Shown piece after piece: positions 22,302 to 27,837 of a DNA stretch of 27,837 bases. Position numbers and translations under genes: made by a program. The stretch is from Aminipila sp963524205 (GTDB lineage Bacteria > Bacillota > Clostridia > Peptostreptococcales > Anaerovoracaceae): NCBI GenBank assembly GCA_963524205.1, contig CAURED010000026.1, positions 1 to 27,837 on the forward strand, written 5' to 3'. Position 1 is the first letter of the stretch, and every line of letters begins with the position of its first letter. The notes beneath the pieces were generated by a model. That model saw only the letters and a program-made list of their open reading frames with translations, was not told the origin of the DNA and searched no databases.

Positions 22302-23576
22302 ATGAAAAAGAACAGAGGATTGGCATTATTACCTTTCATCGTATTTATCGTACTATTTGCTGGAGTAGGCATTATTAGTGGAGATTTTTATGGAATGCCC
22401 GCATTAGTTGCTTTTCTAACTGCTTTATTTGTTGGTATGTTACAGAACCGGGCTCTTTCCTTTAACGAAAAACTAGTTATCATTTCAAAGGGCGCGGGAG
22501 ATGTAAATATAATCACAATGGTCTTAATCTTTTTAGTAGCAGGTGCGTTTTCAGGTGTAGTTTCAGCAGCTGGAGGAGTAGATAGTACCGTAAACTTTGG
22601 TTTGTCCATTATTCCATCTAATTTTATGGTGGTAGGAATATTTTTAATTGGTTGTTTTATTTCCATTTCCATGGGGACCTCAATGGGTACAATTGCAGCG
22701 CTTGCACCAATTGCAGGAGGAATTTCAGAACAAACAGGATTCCCAATGGCAATATGCATAGGAGCTGTTGTATGTGGAGCAATGTTTGGTGATAATTTAT
22801 CTATGATTTCAGATACTACAATTGCTGCTGTAAGAACTCAGGGATGTGAAATGAAGGATAAATTTAGGCAGAACTTTTTTATTGTACTTCCCGCAGCTAT
22901 TCTTACGATTATTATTTTTTATGTAAGAACAACGGGACTTACATATGAATTGACAGAAACTTATGAGTACAATTTTATTCAGATTATTCCATATTTGGTT
23001 GTTTTAATTGGAGCATTAATTGGATTAAATGTATTTTTAGTATTAATTGGTGGCATTATTCTTTCTGTAATAGTTGGTATTGCTTATGGTAATTTTACTT
23101 TAATTGAAAGCTTTAAAGCAATTGGAGATGGAATGTCAGGCCTATTTGAAATCTCTATTATTTCAATAATCGTTGCATGTATTGTTTCATTAATAAAAGA
23201 AAATGGTGGTATAGATTTAATCATTGACATGATTAAGAAGAACACGAAAGGAAAACGTGGGGCAGAATTCGGTATTGCACTTCTTTCTATTTTAATTGAT
23301 ATTTGTACAGCTAACAATACTGTTGCTATTGTTATGGCGGGTCCTATTGCAAAACAAATTGGTGATGAATTTGGAGTAGAATCAAAGAGAGTTGCTTCTA
23401 TTCTTGATATATTCGCTTCAGTTGGACAAGGCTTAATCCCTTATGGAGCACAGCTTCTTACAGCTGCTGCATTAGTTGGATTAACTCCATTAGACATTAT
23501 ACCAAACCTGTATTATCCTATTTTAATGGGCATTAGTGCAGTATTATTTATGATTTTCAGACCTCAGAAACAATAG
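22302..23576 (+). CDS. NhaC-family Na+/H+ antiporter
   Basis: The 424-aa integral membrane protein has about 11-12 hydrophobic segments. It carries the NhaC-family central signature GAMFGDNLSMISDTTIAAVRTQG, the SMGTSMGTIAALAPIA segment and the C-terminal ICTANNTVAIVMAGPIAKQI and GQGLIPYGAQLLTAAAL repeats. Members exchange Na+ for H+; some relatives carry organic anions or amino acids (malate/lactate or arginine/ornithine type), so the substrate is tentative. GGAG precedes the ATG and an imperfect terminator follows. It is monocistronic. Confidence 0.9.
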   Translation: MKKNRGLALLPFIVFIVLFAGVGIISGDFYGMPALVAFLTALFVGMLQNRALSFNEKLVIISKGAGDVNIITMVLIFLVAGAFSGVVSAAGGVDSTVNFGLSIIPSNFMVVGIFLIGCFISISMGTSMGTIAALAPIAGGISEQTGFPMAICIGAVVCGAMFGDNLSMISDTTIAAVRTQGCEMKDKFRQNFFIVLPAAILTIIIFYVRTTGLTYELTETYEYNFIQIIPYLVVLIGALIGLNVFLVLIGGIILSVIVGIAYGNFTLIESFKAIGDGMSGLFEISIISIIVACIVSLIKENGGIDLIIDMIKKNTKGKRGAEFGIALLSILIDICTANNTVAIVMAGPIAKQIGDEFGVESKRVASILDIFASVGQGLIPYGAQLLTAAALVGLTPLDIIPNLYYPILMGISAVLFMIFRPQKQ

Positions 23577-23584
23577 AAAAGAAG

Positions 23585-23613
23585 AGCCTATGATATTTTT
23601 TCACAGGCTTTTT
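23585..23613 (+). terminator. Terminator after the nhaC-family gene
   Basis: AGCCTATG (23585-23592) pairs with CACAGGCT (23602-23609) with one mismatch and is followed by TTTTT. Confidence 0.7.
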
Positions 23614-23650
23614 ATTATGTAGGAAATATCGTTTGCGTTGACGGAATATC

Positions 23651-23745
23651 AAAAAAAGCACATAAATAGTTGGCTAAAGTTCAGATTATCAAATAGCCAG
23701 CATGTGCAGTTAGAAATCTATGATTTCATTATTTGCACTTTTTTT
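23651..23745 (+). promoter_or_regulatory. Candidate attenuator / hairpin switch upstream of the amidase gene
   Basis: Nested complementarity is exact. GCACAT (23658-23663) pairs with ATGTGC (23702-23707), enclosing TGGCTA/TAGCCA (23671-23676, 23694-23699). Alternatively, GTGCA (23704-23708) pairs with TGCAC (23734-23738), enclosing the hairpin GAAATC-TAT-GATTTC (23713-23727) and followed by T7 (23739-23745), a classic terminator. The two folds share 23704-23707 and cannot coexist. A7G (23651-23658) could also pair with CT7 (23738-23745). TTGACG (23638-23643) plus CATAAA (23661-23666) at 17 bp may be a promoter; if it is used, the upstream arm would not be transcribed. The region might instead encode a small RNA. 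Confidence 0.5.
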
Positions 23746-23797
23746 ATATAAGGTACAAAATAAATAACTCTGGCATATATATGTTATATATTGATAG

Positions 23798-23815
23798 TTA
23801 TGCACATTTGCATAA
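23798..23815 (+). promoter_or_regulatory. Small inverted repeat before the amidase ribosome binding site
   Basis: TTATGC (23798-23803) and GCATAA (23810-23815) are separated by 6 nt and end three bases before AGGAGG (23819-23824). It could be an operator or a hairpin that affects translation. Confidence 0.35.
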
Positions 23816-23828
23816 GTTAGGAGGATAT

Positions 23829-24389
23829 ATGGATAATACATCAATGCCAAGTGTATATTTAAGCCCTTCGGTTCAAGATTATAATGAATATATTATTGGA
23901 GGAAGTGAAGAGTATTACATGAATCTCATAGTGGATGCTATGGTTCCTTATTTAAGGGCAAGTAACATTTCCTTCAGTCGAAATAATCCAAATGATTCTT
24001 TAGCTCAGGCCATTGCACAGTCCAATGCAGGAGATTATGACCTGCATTTAGCCTTGCATTCCAATGCTTCCCCCGAAAACTTAGCTGGGATGTTACAGGG
24101 GCCAGATGTTTACTACTATGCATTTAGCCTTGCCGGCGAAAAGGCAGCGAATATATTTGCAAAGAATTTAGCAGATATATACCCAAACCCTGATTTAGTG
24201 ACAACGATTCCAAATACTACACTTGCAGAATTAAGGAGAACCAGAGCCACAGCTATTTTGATAGAACTTGCATATCATGACAATTATGAGGATGCTAATT
24301 GGATAGCGAACAACATTGAAGCGATTGCTGAAAATTTTGCTTTTTCTTTGGCAGAGTATTTTGGAATTCCTTTTGTTGATCCATTTTAA
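23829..24389 (+). CDS. N-acetylmuramoyl-L-alanine amidase (Amidase_3 type), short
   Basis: A peptidoglycan hydrolase that would cut the MurNAc-L-Ala amide bond. The open frame runs 96 bp further upstream, but ATG 23829 has AGGAGG five bases before it and gives a clean 186-aa domain. Amidase_3 features are DLHLALHSNASP with Zn-ligand His77, GPDVYYYAFS, and ILIELAYHDN with catalytic Glu146. The usual GHGG-type first Zn ligand is absent; the equivalent strand reads VYLSPSVQDYNEYIIGGSEE, where Gln16 occupies the His region and Glu27/Glu28 could supply the acidic ligand. No signal peptide or cell-wall-binding repeat is present, so it may act after mother-cell lysis, need a holin-like route, or be a phage-derived lysin. 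The structured leader upstream suggests regulation. Confidence 0.8.
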   Translation: MDNTSMPSVYLSPSVQDYNEYIIGGSEEYYMNLIVDAMVPYLRASNISFSRNNPNDSLAQAIAQSNAGDYDLHLALHSNASPENLAGMLQGPDVYYYAFSLAGEKAANIFAKNLADIYPNPDLVTTIPNTTLAELRRTRATAILIELAYHDNYEDANWIANNIEAIAENFAFSLAEYFGIPFVDPF

Positions 24390-24396
24390 TAGTAAT

Positions 24397-24427
24397 AACC
24401 GTCAAATATATTGGCGGTTTTAAATTT
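24397..24427 (+). terminator. Terminator after the amidase gene
   Basis: AACCGTCAA (24397-24405) and TTGGCGGTT (24411-24419) pair over 9 bp with one G-U around a 5-nt loop, followed by a T-rich tract. Confidence 0.8.
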
Positions 24428-24439
24428 TTTTGGTATAAT
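24411..24439 (+). promoter_or_regulatory. Promoter of the methyltransferase gene
   Basis: TTGGCG (24411-24416), a 17-bp spacer and TATAAT (24434-24439), preceded by TGG as an extended -10, form a strong promoter. Its -35 is the 3' arm of the upstream terminator stem, so terminator and promoter overlap. Confidence 0.75.
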
Positions 24440-24474
24440 GTTAATTTAGTTTAAAAAAAAGAAAGTGGTGTAAG

Positions 24475-25650
24475 ATGGATAAGCTTATTGAATTGCTTAA
24501 GGAAATATATAGTGAAGATAATGCAGATAATCTGATTAAAGTCATATTGGGAAATGTCAGAAAAAACTCGAACCTTTGTAAAAGAGTTACTATACGACCA
24601 ATAATGATTCAATGCAAATTGATGTTTCAGGTGGAATATCATTTTGAGAAAAAAGTTACTCATGAAAATTTGTCAGGTAAAGAAGTGATGTTGCTGTGTC
24701 AAAAACTAATTAGTGAAGAATTTAAGCAAATTAATGTACAAACTACGACAGAAGATATTCAGGTTCTGGCATCTAAACCTGAAAAGCCTAAAATAATAAG
24801 ACAACAAGTAGCAGAAAGAGAATCTTTGAGTTTAGATCATAACAAAGAAAAAAAATATATTATTCCAGATAAGGAACCATGTGAATTTTTAATAAAGCTG
24901 GGTGTTATGGGGGGAGACGGAAAAGTTTTTCAAAAACACTATGCAAAATTCAGACAGATAAACCGGTACTTGGAAATTGTTGAAGATGTTATGGAGTATT
25001 TGCCTGAAAAGAAGGACAAACCTTTAAAGATTATTGACTTTGGCTGTGGGAAATCTTATCTGACATTTGCTTTATACTATTACCTTAAGATTCTAAAATA
25101 CCGTAATGTTGAGATAATCGGTCTGGACTTAAAAGCAGATGTTATAGAGTTTTGTAATAAGACAGCAAAAGAACTGGGATACCTAGAATTAAAATTTTTA
25201 ATGGGGGATATAGCAGATTATACTAGTGATCATGCGGACATGGTAGTCACACTTCACGCTTGTGATACTGCAACGGATTATGCGCTGATTAACGCAGTTA
25301 ACTGGAATTCGAAAGTTATTTTATCAGTTCCCTGCTGCCAGCATGAGCTGTTCAGCCAAATTAAGAATGATTTGCATCAGCCAATGTACAAACATGGAAT
25401 TTTAAAAGACAGATTTACAGAACTTCTTACGGACGGACTAAGAGGATTAAAACTGGAGGCTTGCGGGTATGATGTGACAATGATTGAATTTACAAGCTTG
25501 GAGCATACTTCAAAAAATATTATGATTCGTGCAGTAAAAGGAAAGAGTACACAGAAAACTTTATTGATGAAAAGAGCTCAAGATGAATATGAAAATTTAA
25601 AGGAGTACTATAAACTGAAACCTACAATTGATTTAATGAAGTTGAAATAA
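24475..25650 (+). CDS. Class I SAM-dependent methyltransferase (Methyltransf_32/GSTCD-like)
   Basis: The 391-aa protein has a helical N-terminal region of about 150 aa. A Rossmann methyltransferase domain follows, with motif I IIDFGCGKSYLTFALYYY (about 186-203), the motif II acidic IIGLDLKADVIEFC, a FLMGDIADY adenine loop, TLHACDTATDYAL, and SVPCCQHELF. This HACDTATD/PCCQHE set is typical of GSTCD-like methyltransferases (PF13679), whose substrates are mostly unknown; an RNA or small-molecule target is possible. The ATG follows AAGTGGTG. It is monocistronic, with its own promoter and a terminator that overlaps the stop codon. Confidence 0.88.
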   Translation: MDKLIELLKEIYSEDNADNLIKVILGNVRKNSNLCKRVTIRPIMIQCKLMFQVEYHFEKKVTHENLSGKEVMLLCQKLISEEFKQINVQTTTEDIQVLASKPEKPKIIRQQVAERESLSLDHNKEKKYIIPDKEPCEFLIKLGVMGGDGKVFQKHYAKFRQINRYLEIVEDVMEYLPEKKDKPLKIIDFGCGKSYLTFALYYYLKILKYRNVEIIGLDLKADVIEFCNKTAKELGYLELKFLMGDIADYTSDHADMVVTLHACDTATDYALINAVNWNSKVILSVPCCQHELFSQIKNDLHQPMYKHGILKDRFTELLTDGLRGLKLEACGYDVTMIEFTSLEHTSKNIMIRAVKGKSTQKTLLMKRAQDEYENLKEYYKLKPTIDLMKLK

Positions 25651-25672
25651 CGGTTTGATACCGTTATTTTTC
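25646..25672 (+). terminator. Terminator overlapping the methyltransferase stop codon
   Basis: AATAACGG (25646-25653) pairs perfectly with CCGTTATT (25661-25668) around a 7-nt loop, followed by T residues. The TAA stop (25648-25650) is inside the stem. Confidence 0.85.
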
Positions 25673-25685
25673 TGTAAGAAATTTG

Positions 25686-25713
25686 TTGATTTAATTTCAA
25701 ATTGTGGTATAAT
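25686..25713 (+). promoter_or_regulatory. Promoter of typA
   Basis: TTGATT (25686-25691), a 16-bp spacer and TATAAT (25708-25713) preceded by TGG form a good sigma-A promoter. Transcription would begin near 25720, leaving an unusually long leader of about 114 nt. Confidence 0.7.
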
Positions 25714-25735
25714 AATAAGGTTCGGGATGCGAGCA

Positions 25736-25789
25736 TTTACATTTTGTGTAAAAAGTGGAACTTAATACATTATGTAGATTAAGTTCTTT
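25736..25789 (+). promoter_or_regulatory. Two-hairpin leader of typA
   Basis: The leader contains TTTACA-TTTTG-TGTAAA (25736-25752) and GAACTTAAT/ATTAAGTTC (25758-25766, 25778-25786), the latter followed by only three T residues. It might be a weak attenuator or a temperature- or ribosome-responsive leader. No leader peptide was seen. Confidence 0.45.
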
Positions 25790-25833
25790 AATAATAGATA
25801 AAGTTGTATAGAGATAAGAAAGTAGGATTAATT

Positions 25834-27705
25834 ATGGCAAACAAACAAAAGATTATTAACATAGCTGTTATAGCCCATGTTGATGCAGGAAAATCTACCT
25901 TGGTAGATGCATTTTTAAATCAGAGCGGAGTTTTCCGTGCAAATGAAGAAGTTGTTGAATGTGTTATGGACAGTGATGATATCGAAAGAGAAAGAGGCAT
26001 TACGATTTATTCTAAAAACTGTTCTGTAATGCATGAAGACGTAAAAATTAATATTGTGGATACTCCTGGACATGCAGACTTCTCATCTGAAGTAGAAAGA
26101 ATTATGAAAACAGTAGATACTGTTATTTTACTTGTAGACTCTAGTGAAGGCCCAATGCCGCAGACAAGATTCGTATTAAACAAGTCTTTAGAGCAGGGGC
26201 TTAACCCAATCCTATTAATTAATAAAATTGATAAAAAGGATGCAAGAATTGAAGAGGTTGTTGATGAAGTTTATGAATTATTCATGGACTTAAATGCAAA
26301 TGACAAACAGTTAGACTTCCCTATATTATATGGTATCGCAAGACAGGGTATCGTTGTATATAATCCTGCAGATGTTGCGGATGTTGAAGTGGAAGCTGGA
26401 GACAAAAAATTAGATAAGAATACACAGGGTGACAAAGGCAGAGACATTACACCATTGTTTGAAACGATTATCAAGCATGTTGAAGCATACCCGGATTTGA
26501 ATGAGGAACCATTACAGATGCAGGTTTCATCCCTTGGGTATGACGATTATATAGGACGATTAGGTATTGGCCGTGTAACAAAGGGAAAAATTAAGACTGG
26601 ACAAACTGTAGCAGTAGCAAAGGCTGATGGAAGTATAGCTTCAAGAAAGATAAATCAGGTATTTGTGTATAGAGGTCTTAAGAGAACTCCAGTTGATGAA
26701 GCAGAGTGTGGAGATATAGTTGTTGTAGCTGGGATTTCAGATATTTCTATTGGTGAAACTATTTGCGACAGTTCAAATCCACAGCCTATGGAAATGATTC
26801 ACATAGAAGAGCCAACTTTGTCAATGAACTTCATAGTAAATAAATCACCTTTTGCTGGAAAGGTGGGTAAATTCGTAACCACAAGACATATAAAGGAAAG
26901 ATTGGAAAAGGAACTAGAAGTTAATGTTGGGCTTGTTGTGGAACAAACTGAGTCTAATGATGTATTTAAGGTTTCAGGAAGAGGAGAACTTCATCTTTCA
27001 ATCTTAATTGAAAATATGAGGCGTGAAGGATACGAGTTGGCTGTATCAAAACCAGAGGTTATCATGCATAAGAATGAAAATGGAAAAAAGATGGAACCTA
27101 TGGAAGAGGTTATAATATCCGTTCCTGATGAGTATTCAGGCAGTGTTATTTCAAAGCTAAATGTTAGAAAAGGCATCATGAAAGAAATGTCAGGTGATAA
27201 CGGATATTCAAAGCTTGTATATCTCGTACCTACAAGAGGTCTTCTTGGTTACAGGAGTGAATTTATCAACGACACTCATGGTGAAGGAACAATGGTTAGA
27301 CGTTTTGACAGCTTTGATGAGTATAAGGGCGAGATTCCTCAGAGAGGTAATGGCGTTGCTATAGCACAAGAAGAAGGCACTTCTACAGGGTATGCTTTAT
27401 TTGGCGTACAGGAAAGAGTTCAGCTGTTTATAGAACCGGGTATTAAAGTATATGAAGGTATGATTATTGGAATGAATAGCAGAAATGACGATATGATTGT
27501 AAATCCTTGTAGAGCAAAGAAAGCAACTAATACGCGTGCGTCTGGTACAGATGATGCAATTAAGCTTACCCCACCAAGAAAATTCACCTTGGAAGAAGCT
27601 TTGGAGTTCATTAATAATGATGAACTAGTTGAAGTTGTTCCAGACGATATCAGACTTCGAAAAAAGATTTTAAATGAACTTGAAAGACGTAGATCTGGAA
27701 GATAA
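25834..27705 (+). CDS. typA: Translational GTPase TypA/BipA
   Basis: This ribosome-associated GTPase is linked to 50S assembly and stress or cold growth. The ATG at 25834 (AGGA upstream, MANKQKIINIAVIAHVDAGKST) is chosen over an in-frame TTG at 25804, giving 623 aa. G-domain motifs are G1 AHVDAGKST, G2 RERGITI, G3 DTPGHADF and G4 NKIDKKDA. The C-terminal half has the TypA-specific domain: GRGELHLSILIENMRREGYELAVSKPEV, PTRGLLGYRSEF and ALEFINNDELVEVVPDDIRLRK. G1 departs from the usual AHVDHGKTT, and FSSEVERIM replaces the usual FGGEVERVL, so this is a somewhat divergent TypA; a second typical copy elsewhere in the genome is possible. It has its own promoter and strong terminator. Confidence 0.95.
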   Translation: MANKQKIINIAVIAHVDAGKSTLVDAFLNQSGVFRANEEVVECVMDSDDIERERGITIYSKNCSVMHEDVKINIVDTPGHADFSSEVERIMKTVDTVILLVDSSEGPMPQTRFVLNKSLEQGLNPILLINKIDKKDARIEEVVDEVYELFMDLNANDKQLDFPILYGIARQGIVVYNPADVADVEVEAGDKKLDKNTQGDKGRDITPLFETIIKHVEAYPDLNEEPLQMQVSSLGYDDYIGRLGIGRVTKGKIKTGQTVAVAKADGSIASRKINQVFVYRGLKRTPVDEAECGDIVVVAGISDISIGETICDSSNPQPMEMIHIEEPTLSMNFIVNKSPFAGKVGKFVTTRHIKERLEKELEVNVGLVVEQTESNDVFKVSGRGELHLSILIENMRREGYELAVSKPEVIMHKNENGKKMEPMEEVIISVPDEYSGSVISKLNVRKGIMKEMSGDNGYSKLVYLVPTRGLLGYRSEFINDTHGEGTMVRRFDSFDEYKGEIPQRGNGVAIAQEEGTSTGYALFGVQERVQLFIEPGIKVYEGMIIGMNSRNDDMIVNPCRAKKATNTRASGTDDAIKLTPPRKFTLEEALEFINNDELVEVVPDDIRLRKKILNELERRRSGR

Positions 27706-27725
27706 TTTTAGATAGTGATTACGAT

Positions 27726-27773
27726 AAAAAACATAGGACTTTGTATAAATAATACAGAGTTCTATGTTTTTTT
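27726..27773 (+). terminator. Strong terminator of typA
   Basis: A stem of about 21 bp (27726-27746 with 27752-27772) has two G-U pairs and a 5-nt loop, AAATA. It ends in a T7 tract, beginning 21 bases after the typA stop codon. Confidence 0.93.
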
Positions 27774-27782
27774 CTATAACTT

Positions 27783-27820
27783 TTATGACCTATCCCAATT
27801 TGTAAAATAAATTGATGGAA
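27783..27820 (+). repeat. 38-nt conserved regulatory element, copy 2
   Basis: This starts TTATGACCTATCCCAATTTG and ends AAATTGATGGAA. It is the second copy of the element at 21411-21448 (opposite strand), with 34/38 identity. It contains CAATTT-N7-AAATTG. TTGATG near its end could be a -35 for a gene beyond the window; the -10 position falls at the last bases and cannot be judged. Confidence 0.75.
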
Positions 27821-27837
27821 GGTCAGATGCAAAAAAA

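Noticed and set aside
23621..23632. Repeat of AGGAAATATCG shared with 15530-15540
   Set aside because: Eleven to twelve bases of shared AT-rich sequence are expected by chance in a window this size.
23733..23828. Longer amidase start giving an N-terminal hydrophobic stretch
   Set aside because: There is no ribosome binding site before it and it begins inside the T-tract/terminator region; the stretch is not a convincing signal peptide.

Overview
The window looks like a chromosomal segment of a low-GC, anaerobic, Gram-positive bacterium of the Clostridia. The evidence is AT-rich intergenic DNA, strong AGGAGG-type ribosome binding sites, TTG and GTG starts, the murB-PHP-rapZ-whiA block typical of Firmicutes, an ACT-domain/PFL-family (UPF0237-UPF0210) pair, and a 3-keto-5-aminohexanoate cleavage enzyme (Kce), which is known from amino-acid fermenters. 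An affiliation near the amino-acid-fermenting Eubacteriales is inference. Most of the window is core chromosome. No CRISPR array, prophage or intact mobile element is visible.

Layout. 1-52 is the 3' end of a tRNA-Leu(UAG) with a terminator. 106-410 holds a decayed minus-strand transposase remnant of IS1182 type. Then come a 50-aa orphan protein (502-654), a lipoprotein (736-1359, minus), a Mn-type superoxide dismutase (1649-2278), and a two-gene signalling unit made of a hybrid histidine kinase and an HD-GYP response regulator (2455-6421). A minus-strand unit (8317-6438) encodes an MgtC-family membrane protein, an unknown protein and a YfcE-type phosphodiesterase. It diverges from a Fic-like protein with a destroyed active-site motif (8420-9148). 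argG (minus) follows, and diverges from an AI-2E-family transporter, murB, a PHP phosphoesterase and rapZ. kce sits between rapZ and whiA, where yvcK normally lies. A folded RNA candidate precedes whiA, and a cluster of four DnaA-box matches follows it. Then come a DUF554 membrane protein and a Zn-ribbon protein. A four-gene minus-strand unit (21374-17972) encodes a DUF6873-like protein, a radical SAM protein, an ACT protein and a PFL-family protein. The window ends with ung, an NhaC-family antiporter, a short Amidase_3 protein, a methyltransferase and typA.

How the genes fit together. The kinase and the HD-GYP protein probably form a phosphorelay ending in cyclic-di-GMP breakdown. murB, the PHP gene, rapZ and whiA are the conserved cell-wall/morphogenesis block, here interrupted by a separately promoted, highly codon-biased kce. 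The radical SAM, ACT and PFL genes are co-oriented and probably co-transcribed.

The least explained signals are non-coding. They are (i) a 38-nt element, 34/38 identical, present between the ung and DUF6873-operon promoters and again at the end of the window after typA; (ii) a possible switching RNA upstream of whiA; (iii) the DnaA-box cluster after whiA; (iv) a hairpin/terminator switch upstream of the amidase; and (v) face-to-face overlapping promoters between mgtC and the Fic-like gene.
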